This document shows positions 54,250 to 64,000 of a stretch of DNA of 64,000 nt, piece after piece; positions within the stretch are counted from its first letter, which is position 1; the number at the start of each line of letters is the position of its first letter. The DNA is taken from NCBI RefSeq assembly GCF_900106665.1, contig NZ_FNNA01000002.1, positions 558,001 to 622,000 of the forward strand, written 5' to 3'. The notes under the pieces are model-generated. The model made no database searches and was not told the origin of the DNA. It saw only the letters and a list, made by a program, of their open reading frames with translations. The DNA is from Paracoccus sanguinis. GTDB taxonomy: Bacteria > Pseudomonadota > Alphaproteobacteria > Rhodobacterales > Rhodobacteraceae. A program made the translations under genes and the position numbers.

Positions 54250-55050
54250 TCAACCCTGCGGGTGCAGCAGCACGCCGGGGGCGTAGGCGATGAAGAACGG
54301 GTTCTCGAACCCCGGCTTGCCATAGATCAGCGGCGTGTGGTCGTCGAAGCGCACCACCTCGCCCCCCGCGCCGCGCAGGATCGCGTCGCCGGCGGCCGTG
54401 TCCCACTCCATCGTCCGGCCGAGACGGGGGTAGAGGTCGGCCTCGCCCGTCGCCACGAGGCAGAACTTGAGCGAGGAGCCCGCCGAGGTCATGTCGCGCA
54501 CCCCGTAGCGCCCGATGTAGTCGTCGGTCGCCTGGTCGCGGTGCGACTTGGAGGCGACGACCATCAGCCCGCGGTTGTCGGGCATCGGGTTGACGCCGAT
54601 CGCATGGATCGCGCCGATCTCGGGGCCGAAGGGGCCGGTCTCCTCGACCGAGCGGCCGTCGGCGGTGGTGTAGAAGAGCCGCCCCTTGGCCGGGGCATAG
54701 ACCACGCCGCGGACCGGCACGCCGTCCTGCACATAGGCGATGTTCACGGTGAAGTCGCCGCGGCGCTGCACGAACTCCTTGGTGCCGTCGAGCGGGTCGA
54801 CGATCAGGAAGCTCGCGTGGGTCTGGGCGTGGGTCGCGGCCTGCTCCTCGGTCACCAGCGGGATGTGCGGGAAGGCGGCGCGCAGCCCCTCCGAGATCAG
54901 CGCGTCGGCGGCCTCGTCGGCCTCGGTCACGGGCGAGGCGTCGGACTTGGCGCGGACCTCGAACTCGGGGCTGTCATAGACCTGCATGATCCGCGCCCCG
55001 GCGGCGAGCGCGAGACGGCGCATCTCGGAGGCGAGTGTATCGAATTGCAT
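54250..55050 (-). CDS. cysQ: 3'(2'),5'-bisphosphate nucleotidase
   Basis: Removes the 3'-phosphate from PAP, the by-product of sulfate transfer and assimilation. The 266-residue product has the Li+-sensitive phosphatase motifs: VTEADEAAD, PLVTEEQAA, IVDPLDGTKEF and the C-terminal MEWDTAAGDAILRGAGG. It is coupled to kdsB in a polysaccharide neighbourhood that also contains a sulfotransferase, which fits a role in PAP clearance. Confidence 0.94.
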   Translation of the reverse strand: MQFDTLASEMRRLALAAGARIMQVYDSPEFEVRAKSDASPVTEADEAADALISEGLRAAFPHIPLVTEEQAATHAQTHASFLIVDPLDGTKEFVQRRGDFTVNIAYVQDGVPVRGVVYAPAKGRLFYTTADGRSVEETGPFGPEIGAIHAIGVNPMPDNRGLMVVASKSHRDQATDDYIGRYGVRDMTSAGSSLKFCLVATGEADLYPRLGRTMEWDTAAGDAILRGAGGEVVRFDDHTPLIYGKPGFENPFFIAYAPGVLLHPQG

Positions 55051-55225
55051 GGATAATCCCCTGCCGGCAGCGCCCCCGGAGCGGCCTTGGCCGGGTGGGC
55101 GAGATTGAATGATCCCCTGCCCTCACATATGATCGTCCCCGGGCCGATGAGCAAGCGCGCCCCCGCGTCCGGCCCGAATCCCCGACCGTTCCGGCGTCCT
55201 TCATCCAGCCCGAGACCCGCCCGCC

Positions 55226-56047
55226 ATGTTCGTCCAGCGCCGCACCCGCAACCTGTTCGAGGCCGTGTTCACCACCGGCGCGCTGATCTATCACCAGACG
55301 GTGCACAACCTGCGCCAGGGTCACTCCAACGCGCTCATGAGCATCGCCATGACGGTGCTGCAGTCGCTGGTGATGATCATCGGTTTCCTGGCGATGTACT
55401 GGATCTTCGGCGTCCGGCGCTCGCCGATCCGCGGCGATTTCCTGATGTTCATCATGTCGGGGATCTTCATGTTCATGGCCTTCAACCAGGGCATGGGGAA
55501 GGTCGCAGGCGCCGGCAACTCGCAGAGCGCGATGCTCAAGCACGGGCCGATGAACACCGCCATCGCCATGAGCGGGGCGGCGCTGTCGGCGCTTTATACC
55601 AACGTGCTGTCGGCCACGCTGATCTACGGGCTCTACCACAACTTCATGAACCCCGAGCCGATCGAGAACATCCCGGCGACGCTGGGGATGCTGATCTTTT
55701 CGTGGTTCTCGGGGTGCAGCCTCGGGCTGATCTTCCTGTCGATCAACACCTGGTTTCCGACCGCCGGGAAGATCATCACCCAGTTGGCGCGGCGGGTGAA
55801 CATGATCGCCTCGGGAAAGATGTTCGTGGCCAATACGATGCCGACATTCCTGTTGTCGATGTTCGACTGGAATCCTCTGTTCCATATCATCGACCAGACC
55901 CGCGGTTTCGTTTTCATCAATTACGTGCCGCGCAACTCCAATCTGGAATATCCGTTCTATTTCACCCTGGCGATGCTGATGATCGGATTGATGGCGGAAT
56001 TCGTGACGCGCAATTCCGTCTCGTTGAGCTGGTCGGCGGGGCGCTGA
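55226..56047 (+). CDS. Capsular polysaccharide ABC export permease (KpsM-like)
   Basis: A 273-residue ABC-2 type permease with six predicted helices: HSNALMSIAMTVLQSLVMIIGFLAMYWIFG, then FLMFIMSGIFMFMAFNQGM and later helices. The group exports capsule or O-antigen chains; no ATPase gene is in the window. It is divergent from cysQ-kdsB (55051-55225 between them). The surrounding GC content is slightly lower than average. Confidence 0.88.
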   Translation: MFVQRRTRNLFEAVFTTGALIYHQTVHNLRQGHSNALMSIAMTVLQSLVMIIGFLAMYWIFGVRRSPIRGDFLMFIMSGIFMFMAFNQGMGKVAGAGNSQSAMLKHGPMNTAIAMSGAALSALYTNVLSATLIYGLYHNFMNPEPIENIPATLGMLIFSWFSGCSLGLIFLSINTWFPTAGKIITQLARRVNMIASGKMFVANTMPTFLLSMFDWNPLFHIIDQTRGFVFINYVPRNSNLEYPFYFTLAMLMIGLMAEFVTRNSVSLSWSAGR

Positions 56048-56165
56048 ACAAGCGCCCCCTCGGGCGGCGCGGGGTGATGCACAAAGTGTGCGATGTTCGC
56101 GCAGCGTTTATGCAGCGTTCGTGCACGGTTCATGCGAACGATCATGCGGAGGCTCAGGCGAAACC

Positions 56166-56831
56166 TCAGGCCCTCCCGGTCGGCCCCGCCACCCGCAGCG
56201 TGAGGTTCACCCGCCCGCCGCCCGGCACGAGGTCCGAGCTGCCGGCGCGGATGCGGTCGATCCCGTGGTGGACGAGCCGCCCCGCCCCAGCCAGCACCAC
56301 CACGTCGCCCGAGTTGAGCCACAGGCTCTGCGTCGGGCCGCCACGCTCGACCCCGCCGACCCGGAACAGCGCCGAGTCGCCGAGGCTGACCGAGACCACC
56401 GGCCAGCCAAGCTCGGCCTCGTCGCGGTCCTGGTGCAGCCCCATCCGCGCGCCTTCGCGGTAGAGGTTCACGAGGCACGAGTCGGGCGCCACCGCCGCCC
56501 CCGTCACCTTGGCCCACAGCGCCAGCAGCCGCGCCGGGATCGGCGGCCACGCCCGCCCGTCCGGCTGGCGCGGCTCGTAGCGGTAGCCGCGCCGGTCGCT
56601 GGTCCAGCCGAGCGCGCCGGCCGAGGTCATCGCCACGCTCAGCGGCTTGCCCCACCGCGTCATCGGCCGCACCGGGGGTGCCGCGTCCCAGATCGCCGCG
56701 ACCTCGCCCATCAGCGCCGCCTGCTCACCCGCGTCGAGCCGCCCAGGCCAGACCCCCACCCCGCCCAGATCGAGCGGGGCCGCAGGGCGCGCGGCCGGGG
56801 CGGAGGGGGGCTGCGGAGCAGCGGATTTCAC
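56166..56831 (-). CDS. alkB: AlkB-type 2-oxoglutarate/Fe(II) dioxygenase
   Basis: Repairs 1-methyladenine and 3-methylcytosine by oxidative demethylation. The iron ligands are seen as HQDRDE and LVHHGIDRI, with the 2-oxoglutarate-binding Arg in GGRVNLTLRV. Other marks are MTSAGALGWTSDRRGYRYEPRQPDGRAWPPIP and NLYREGARMGLHQD. I place the start at a GTG (56831) because AGAGGA lies 9 bases upstream; a GTG at 56873 is an alternative with no ribosome site. Its upstream region overlaps the dnaK promoter on the other strand. Confidence 0.9.
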   Translation of the reverse strand: MKSAAPQPPSAPAARPAAPLDLGGVGVWPGRLDAGEQAALMGEVAAIWDAAPPVRPMTRWGKPLSVAMTSAGALGWTSDRRGYRYEPRQPDGRAWPPIPARLLALWAKVTGAAVAPDSCLVNLYREGARMGLHQDRDEAELGWPVVSVSLGDSALFRVGGVERGGPTQSLWLNSGDVVVLAGAGRLVHHGIDRIRAGSSDLVPGGGRVNLTLRVAGPTGRA

Positions 56832-56866
56832 GGGTAAAATCCTCTCGGCAACGGGGGGCTGCGCGG

Positions 56867-56895
56867 CTTGCACGGCCGAAACCGCCTCCTATATA
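56867..56895 (+). promoter_or_regulatory. Likely RpoH (heat-shock sigma-32) promoter of dnaK
   Basis: CTTG (56867-56870), then 17 bases, then CCTATATA (56888-56895) matches the alphaproteobacterial RpoH consensus (CTTG, 17-18 bases, CYTATNT). It would give a dnaK leader of about 130 bases. No CIRCE/HrcA inverted repeat is present. Confidence 0.6.
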
Positions 56896-56993
56896 GCGTT
56901 GCGAAGCCTGCGGGGGCAGCCCCGCGGCCAAGCATGACACTCGGGATTGGGGCGCGGGGGCCGCGGACGGACCCGCATCCCGCACCATCGCCG

Positions 56994-57033
56994 CAAGAAA
57001 GGTATATCGCATGACCCAAGAAAGGTATATCGC

Positions 57034-57039
<6 letters not shown>
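56994..57039 (+). repeat. Tandem 23-bp duplication at the dnaK start, forming a short uORF
   Basis: A 23-bp unit (56994-57016) is repeated exactly at 57017-57039; each copy contains AGAAAGG and an ATG. Since 23 is not a multiple of three, the first ATG (57011) opens a separate frame of eight codons (MTQERYIA) whose TGA overlaps the true dnaK ATG at 57034. The result is a coupled leader ORF with a duplicated ribosome binding site. Confidence 0.9.
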
Positions 57040-58944
<1,905 letters not shown>

Positions 58945-58960
58945 GCGCGAGGGATGACCG

Positions 58961-58995
58961 GACCGGCCCGCGCACCACACGCGGGCCGGTCTTTT
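58961..58995 (+). terminator. Intrinsic terminator after dnaK
   Basis: GACCGGCCCGCG (58961-58972) and CGCGGGCCGGTC (58980-58991) form perfect 12-bp arms with a 7-base loop, followed by TTTT. It lies between dnaK and dnaJ, so read-through must be partial if dnaJ has no promoter of its own. Confidence 0.9.
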
Positions 58996-59039
58996 CGTGA
59001 AGGGGCGGCCTTTGGCAGGCCGCAATGGCACGGACAGAG

Positions 59040-60203
59040 ATGGCAAAGCGCGACTTTTACGACGTTCTGGGGGTCTCGCGCAGCGCGAGCGGCGACGAGA
59101 TCAAGCGGGCCTACCGCAACAAGGCCAAGGCGCTGCACCCGGACCTCAACCCCGACTGCAAGGTTTCCGAGGCCGACTTCAAGGCCGTGAACGAGGCCTA
59201 TGACTGCCTCAAGGACCCGCAGCGCAAGGCGGCCTATGACCGCTTCGGCCATGCCGCGTTCGAGAACGGCGGCGGCGGTTTCGGCGGCTTCGGCGGGCGC
59301 GGCCCGCAGGGCGACTTCGGCGCGGCCTTCGCCGACGTGTTCGAGGATCTCTTCGGCGAGTTCGTCAACGCCCGTCAGGGCGGTGGCGGGCGGGCGCGGG
59401 CGGCGCGCGGCGCGGACCTGCGCTACAACCTGCGCGTGACGCTGGAAGAGGCGTATCGCGGCCTCCACAAGACCATCACCGTACCGGGCGCGGTGGCGTG
59501 TTCGGCCTGCAACGGCACCGGGGCCGAGGGGGCCGTCGAGCCCGCGACCTGCCCGACCTGCGCCGGCATGGGCAAGGTGCGCGCGAGCCAGGGGTTCTTC
59601 ACCGTCGAGCGCAGCTGCCCGACCTGCAACGGCAACGGCCAGATCGTGAAGAACCCGTGCAAGTCCTGCGCCGGCGCCGGCCGCGTGGCCGAGGACCGGA
59701 CGCTGTCGGTGACGATCCCCGCGGGGGTCGAGACCGGCACCCGCATCCGGCTGGCCGGCGAGGGTGAGGCCGGGATGCGCGGCGGGCCGGCGGGCGACCT
59801 CTATATCTTCGTCGAGGTGCGCGAGCACCCGATCTTCGTGCGCGACGGCCGCACGCTCGCCTGCCAGGTGCCGGTGGGGATGGCCAAGGCCGCGCTCGGC
59901 GGCGAGGTCGAGGTGCCGACGATCGACGGCGGCCGCAGCCGGGTCAAGGTGCCCGCCGGCAGCCAGACCGGCCGGCAGATGCGGCTGCGCGGCAAGGGGA
60001 TGCCTCCCCTTCGCCACGGTGCAGGCATGGGCGGCGAGCCCGGCGACATGGTGATCGAGCTGGTCGTCGAGACCCCCGTCAACCTGACCGCGCGGCAGCG
60101 CGAGCTGATGCGCGAGTTCGACGAGATCGCCGCCGACAACCACCCGCAGACGGAAAGTTTCTTCTCGAAGATCAAGAGCTTCTGGGACGGGCTGTCGGCC
60201 TGA
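59040..60203 (+). CDS. dnaJ: Chaperone DnaJ (Hsp40)
   Basis: The 387-residue DnaK co-chaperone. The J domain has [11 protein letters not shown] and the HPD motif in LHPDLNP, then a Gly/Phe-rich linker, four zinc-finger repeats ([32 protein letters not shown]) and the C-terminal client-binding domain. ATG 59040 matches the family start; an in-frame ATG at 59025 would add five residues. It stimulates DnaK's ATPase. Confidence 0.97.
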   Translation: MAKRDFYDVLGVSRSASGDEIKRAYRNKAKALHPDLNPDCKVSEADFKAVNEAYDCLKDPQRKAAYDRFGHAAFENGGGGFGGFGGRGPQGDFGAAFADVFEDLFGEFVNARQGGGGRARAARGADLRYNLRVTLEEAYRGLHKTITVPGAVACSACNGTGAEGAVEPATCPTCAGMGKVRASQGFFTVERSCPTCNGNGQIVKNPCKSCAGAGRVAEDRTLSVTIPAGVETGTRIRLAGEGEAGMRGGPAGDLYIFVEVREHPIFVRDGRTLACQVPVGMAKAALGGEVEVPTIDGGRSRVKVPAGSQTGRQMRLRGKGMPPLRHGAGMGGEPGDMVIELVVETPVNLTARQRELMREFDEIAADNHPQTESFFSKIKSFWDGLSA

Positions 60204-60358
60204 CCGGAAGCGTCGGACGGGCGTCGCGGGTGTCGTGGGGGCTGTCTGCCCCCACGCACGCGTGCCGCGTGCTTCCCCCGAGGATATTTGCGTCCAGCCC
60301 GAGGGGGGCCGTGCCGGCGTTAACGGGGGCTTAATGAGTCCTGTGCCAGCGTCAGCGC

Positions 60359-61159
60359 ATGAGCACGAATCACGCCTTTCACGAAGCCCCCGCCCCGCTC
60401 TTCGGCCTGATCGGTGCCGAGGATGAGTGCATCGCGCTGCCCACCGCCTCGGCGGGACGTATGGCCGCGCGCACGGTCGCACGGCCGCCGAGCTATCTCG
60501 CCGACCATCGCGCGCGGCTGCGCGAGCGATTCCTCGCGGGCGGCGCGGCGGCGATGCCGGATTACGAGTTGCTCGAGCTGATCCTCTTCCGCGCCGTGCC
60601 GCGGCAGGACATGAAGCCGCTGGCGCGCCGGCTGCTGGACCGTTTTGGGGACTTCAACCGGGTGATCTCGGCCGAGCCCGCCCAGCTCGGGCAGGTCGAG
60701 GGCGTCGGACCGGCGATCATCGCCGAGCTGAAGATCGTCGAGGCCTCGGCGCAGCGGCTGGCACGCTCGAAGGTGATGAAGCGGCCGGTGCTGACCAGCT
60801 GGGCGGCGCTGATCGACTATTGCCACACGGCGATGGCGCACGCCCCGATCGAGCAGTTCCGGGTGCTCTATCTCGACCGCAAGAACGTGCTGATCGCCGA
60901 CGACGAGCAGGCCCGGGGCACCGTCGATCACGTCCCGGTCTATCCGCGCGAGGTCGTCCGCCGGGCGCTCGAGCTGAACGCGAGCGCGATGATCCTCGTC
61001 CACAACCACCCCTCGGGCGACCCGACGCCCAGCGCGTCCGACATCACTATGACCCGCCAGATCGTCGCCGCCGCCGAGACGATGGGCATCACGGTCCACG
61101 ACCACATCATCGTCGGCAAGAGCCGTGAGTTGAGCTTTCGGGGGACGGGGTTGCTGTAG
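60359..61159 (+). CDS. radC: RadC family JAB-domain protein
   Basis: A 266-residue RadC protein. The N-terminal HhH region (PDYELLELILFRAVPRQDMKPLARRLLDRFGDF, then GVGPAIIAELKIVE) is followed by a JAB metal site: HNHPSGDPTPSASD and an upstream Glu in RREVVRRALE. The role is unclear; the old DNA-repair label rests on weak evidence. ATG 60359 follows a 155-bp non-coding gap (60204-60358) that shows nothing recognisable. Confidence 0.92.
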   Translation: MSTNHAFHEAPAPLFGLIGAEDECIALPTASAGRMAARTVARPPSYLADHRARLRERFLAGGAAAMPDYELLELILFRAVPRQDMKPLARRLLDRFGDFNRVISAEPAQLGQVEGVGPAIIAELKIVEASAQRLARSKVMKRPVLTSWAALIDYCHTAMAHAPIEQFRVLYLDRKNVLIADDEQARGTVDHVPVYPREVVRRALELNASAMILVHNHPSGDPTPSASDITMTRQIVAAAETMGITVHDHIIVGKSRELSFRGTGLL

Positions 61160-61788
61160 GGCTGGCGGGGTGTGCGCGGGATGGGTCGCTTCCGGCAGGT
61201 CCGCGGGGGTCGGGCGGAGTCGGGTAGGGCGCAGGGGGCGGTCGGCGTCCGGTGGGGCGCAGGGGTCCGGCGTGTCGGGCAAACGCAGCATGAGAGCTCG
61301 ACCTACGCCGACACGTCGTCGAGCGGCTGCGGCATTGGTAGGGGATCGCGCGGCTCCTTGCATCAGCGGGGCGAGCTTTAGCTCCACGCATGAGCGTGGC
61401 ACGCGGGGGCTCCAGTCGTAAGCGGAGGCACGGTGGCTCCGCGCATAGGGGGTCAGCGCGGCGGGCGACGCGTCTCCGATGATTTAGAACCTTAAGAAGG
61501 TCTGATCTTGTTCGAGTAATTCCGCTCGACACGGGGTGCCCGGACGGGTCTGTCGGACACCCGATTGAGGACCGCGAACTGCCTGACGATCGATGCGCTT
61601 TGAGGTATCGGGCGGCCCGCAGTTGTGAGGCGAACTCCAAGCCCCGGGTGCTTACCGGCTGTCCGTCCGCAACTTAGCTGGTCGTCGCGCCCGGTTATGC
61701 CGCCCCACGCCCCGCCACGGTCAGCATGGACAGGTCACAACCCCGCCTTTAGCCTTCGCCGAAGCCGCCGCCTGAGAGGACCGTTGCC
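61160..61788. other. Intergenic region with no recognisable gene
   Basis: The 629 bp between radC and the nitronate monooxygenase gene hold no supported ORF. Two small inverted repeats are visible: CCACGC/GCGTGG around an ATGA loop near 61390 and GCGGAG/CTCCGC near 61420-61441. The left half is very GC-rich and the part near 61480-61520 is AT-richer. A ribosome site GAGAGGA lies just before the next start. Confidence 0.5.
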
Positions 61789-62802
61789 ATGTCGATGATC
61801 GACCGTCTCGGGATGCGGGTTGCGGTGATCCAGGCGCCGATGGCGGGGACCTCGACCCCGGCGCTCGCCGCGGCGGTGTCCGAGGCCGGGGGGCTTGGCT
61901 GCCTCGGGCTCGGGGCGATGCGGGCGGAGGAGGCGTCCGCCGCGATGGCCGAAACGCGCGCCCTCACCGTGCGGCCGTTCGGCGTCAACTTGTTCTGCCA
62001 CACGCCGGAGCCCCGCGACCCCGCGCGCGAGGCCGCCTGGCTTGCCCGGCTCGCGCCGCATTTCCACCGGTTCAGCGCCACGCCGCCCGCGACGCTGCGC
62101 GACATCTATCCCAGTTTCACCCGGAACGACGCGATGCTCGCGGCTGTCGTGGCCGCCGGGCCGGCGCTCGTCAGCTTTCACTTCGGCCTGCCCCGCCCCG
62201 ACCAGATCGCGGCGCTCAGGGCGACCGGGGCGGTGCTCGCCGCGACGGCCACGTCGCCGGCCGAGGCAGAGGCGATCCGCGCGGCCGGGCTCGACGCGGT
62301 GATCGCGCAGGGGTGGGAGGCCGGGGGCCACCGCGGGATCTTCGACCCGTCCGGGCCGGACCAGCGGCTCGGCACGCTCGATCTGGTCGCGGCGCTGGTG
62401 CCGCTGGGGCTGCCGGTGATCGCCGCGGGCGGGATCATGGACCGGCAGGACAGCCGGGCGGCGCTGGCCGCAGGGGCGGTCGCGGTGCAGTGCGGCACGG
62501 CGTTCCTCGCCGCGCCCGAGGCCGCCACGCCCGCCGCCCACCGCGCGGCGCTGGCGAGGGGCGAGACGGTGATGACGGCGGCGATCTCGGGCCGTCCGGC
62601 GCGGTGTTGCGCGAACCGGTTCACCGCGATCCCGGACGACGCGACGCCCGGCTATCCGATGACCTACGACGCGGGCAAGGCGCTCAATGCGGCAGCGCTG
62701 GCAGCGGGAGAGGCAGGCTACGGCGCCCAGTGGGCGGGCACCGGCTGCGCCCGAACGGTCGCGCGGCCGGCGGCGGAGACACTGGCGGCGCTGGCGCCGT
62801 GA
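61789..62802 (+). CDS. Nitronate monooxygenase (2-nitropropane dioxygenase family)
   Basis: An FMN-dependent TIM-barrel enzyme of 337 residues that oxidises nitronates such as propionate-3-nitronate. Marks are VIQAPMAGTSTPALAAAVSEAGGLGCLG, FGVNLFCH, VIAQGWEAGGHRG (with the family's catalytic-type His), VIAAGGIMDRQDSRAALAAGAVAVQCGTAFLA. GAGAGGA precedes the ATG. It stands alone as a single gene. Confidence 0.92.
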   Translation: MSMIDRLGMRVAVIQAPMAGTSTPALAAAVSEAGGLGCLGLGAMRAEEASAAMAETRALTVRPFGVNLFCHTPEPRDPAREAAWLARLAPHFHRFSATPPATLRDIYPSFTRNDAMLAAVVAAGPALVSFHFGLPRPDQIAALRATGAVLAATATSPAEAEAIRAAGLDAVIAQGWEAGGHRGIFDPSGPDQRLGTLDLVAALVPLGLPVIAAGGIMDRQDSRAALAAGAVAVQCGTAFLAAPEAATPAAHRAALARGETVMTAAISGRPARCCANRFTAIPDDATPGYPMTYDAGKALNAAALAAGEAGYGAQWAGTGCARTVARPAAETLAALAP

Positions 62803-63616
62803 GGGGTGGGCGTTCGGCAGCTGATCTCGGCTCGCGGGGCTTGTGCCGGAGCCGCCAGAAGGGCGCTGCGTCTGCGGCGCTCGTGACGAACTAGGGGACG
62901 GCTTCGACGATCTTGCTGTGCAGATGTGCAGTCGTGGCCACTCCGTCTGCCATCGCCCGATGAGGCGCCCCGATTTAGGGGTCACCGCTGGTAGGCCCGT
63001 CAGGTGACTGCCGGTCACCGACGACGCATTGGGCGTGGCAGCAGGGTCAGTGCAGCAGAGCGGATTCCGAGTCACCCCACCAACGCGAAGCTGCGCGAAA
63101 GCGACGGGCGGGCTTCCTACGCTTAACGCGATGCTGAACTGTTTGTTCGGCGCAGCTCATAGTGCGCGCAGGCGCATCGCAAGCCGTGAGGTCTATCCGC
63201 GCCAATCCGACTCCGAACGAAACCCAACGCCGAAGTGACGGGTCACATTCCCATCCTTTGTATCCGATTCCAACGGAGTCAGCGTCGGCCCGGTCTCCTC
63301 GCAGAGTGAGTGGGGAAGTCAATTTGCCGGAGGTGATCAGCACCGCGCCTTGGGCGGTGCTGCCCCTTCGGGCATGCATCGCGGCGTGAGCACCGGCGCG
63401 CATTGATACCTCGCGCAGCGGTAGCGCCCATACCCGCGCCCATGCCGGCGCTGCGTTTCGGATTGACCGGAATTTTGTGTGCTTGCGTGGCTTAACCGCG
63501 CGCCCGCCGCGCCTTCTCCTCAACCCGCGATCGCGCTCGGGCTTGAGAAGGCAGTCTCCCAGCGCCCGCCTCTAAGACCCAGCCGCGCGCCCTCGCCCCG
63601 CCCCGCCTCACCCGGC
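62803..63616. other. Intergenic region with no recognisable gene
   Basis: About 814 bp without a supported gene, less GC-rich than the chromosome around it. Short ORFs on both strands look like chance. One perfect hairpin (AGCACCGC/GCGGTGCT around 7 bases, near 63339-63361) has no T run. It may be a decayed gene or a former insertion. Confidence 0.45.
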
Positions 63617-64000
63617 TCACACCACGAACTCGTCCCGCCCGTAGCCCTGCAGATAAAGCAGCGCGGTCAGGTCGCCGTGGTTCACGCGCACCCGCGCCTG
63701 CGCGGCCACCACCGGCTTGGCGTGCATCGCCACACCGGATCCCGCCAGCTGCAGCATCCCGAGGTCGTTGGCGCCGTCGCCCACCGCCATCGCGTCGGCG
63801 GGGGTAAGGCCGCGCGCGGCGGTGATCTCGACCAGCGCGTCGACCTTGGCCTCGCGCCCGAGGATCGGCAGGCCGACGCGGCCGCTCAGCCGTCCCGCCC
63901 CGTCGTCCAGCAGCACGTTGGCGCGCTGCTCGTCGAAGCCGAGCTGGTCGGCGACCGGGCCGGTGAAGTCGGTGAAGCCGCCCGAGACGAGCGCCGTCCA
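63617..64000 (-). CDS. serB: Phosphoserine phosphatase, C-terminal part
   Basis: The gene is cut by the right window edge; 128 codons are present. It is a HAD phosphatase that makes serine from phosphoserine. Visible parts are ALVSGGFTDFTGPVADQLGFDEQRAN (motif II region), GREAKVDALVEI (Lys of motif III) and DAMAVGDGANDLGMLQLAGSGVAMHAKP (motif III/IV Asp residues). It ends GYGRDEFVV. Confidence 0.95.
   Translation of the reverse strand, partial: WTALVSGGFTDFTGPVADQLGFDEQRANVLLDDGAGRLSGRVGLPILGREAKVDALVEITAARGLTPADAMAVGDGANDLGMLQLAGSGVAMHAKPVVAAQARVRVNHGDLTALLYLQGYGRDEFVV

Noticed and set aside
56895..57033. CIRCE element controlling dnaK
   Set aside because: No nine-base inverted repeat with a nine-base spacer is present; the RpoH-like promoter explains heat control.
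59025..59039. Upstream DnaJ start
   Set aside because: The five extra residues (MARTE) are not part of the family start [11 protein letters not shown], so ATG 59040 is preferred.

Overview
This window comes from a high-G+C alphaproteobacterial chromosome, most likely of the order Rhodobacterales. The inference rests on gene content (cobU-cobT-cobS, gcdH with a CaiB-type CoA transferase, kdsB-cysQ next to capsule export, dnaK-dnaJ), on very GC-rich backbone codons, and on an RpoH-type promoter of alphaproteobacterial form in front of dnaK. No species can be named from the sequence alone. Two genes are cut by the window edges: an endonuclease/exonuclease/phosphatase family gene at the left and serB at the right.

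Backbone, left: a DUF2270 membrane protein, a small secreted protein, leuB, and a tRNA-Pro(CGG) gene ending at 3861. Just beyond the tRNA lies a complete 22,459-bp Tn7-like transposon (3872-26330). Both ends are visible. The 5-bp target duplication CCCCG occurs at 3867-3871 and 26331-26335. The terminal inverted repeats match at 29 of 37 positions, including a perfect 15-mer, and carry further motif copies spaced 22 bp apart. The core is tnsA-tnsB-tnsC-tniQ (13659-19450), translationally coupled and pointing away from the tRNA. The insertion point 10 bp past the tRNA 3' end suggests that the TniQ/TnsD-type protein uses this tRNA gene as its attachment site.

Transposon cargo: a GNAT acetyltransferase; an IS3-family element with a frameshifted orfB; a four-gene type II CBASS anti-phage operon on the minus strand (CD-NTase, Cap2, Cap3, Cap4-like nuclease-SAVED effector); an IS5/IS427-like element; an HTH protein and a Ner/Nlp-like regulator with perfect palindromes and a possible small RNA; a type I restriction-modification operon (hsdM-hsdS-hsdR) starting 10 bp after tniQ; and an aminoglycoside 3-N-acetyltransferase coupled to a TmrB-like P-loop protein. 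The element therefore carries two phage-defence systems and likely antibiotic resistance.

Backbone, right of the transposon: a TRAP transporter with an isochorismatase-fold hydrolase and a divergent LysR regulator; a Tat-exported molybdenum hydroxylase with its 2Fe-2S subunit and a tri-haem cytochrome c; cobU-cobT-cobS; a GT39 membrane glycosyltransferase; a P1B-4 metal ATPase; LysR/gcdH/CoA-transferase (glutarate catabolism); a surface polysaccharide region (sulfotransferase, GT14-like and two GT2-like glycosyltransferases, galE, galU, kdsB, cysQ, capsule ABC permease); alkB; dnaK-dnaJ; radC; a nitronate monooxygenase; and serB. A tandem 23-bp duplication at the dnaK translation start creates an 8-codon upstream ORF that overlaps the dnaK start codon.
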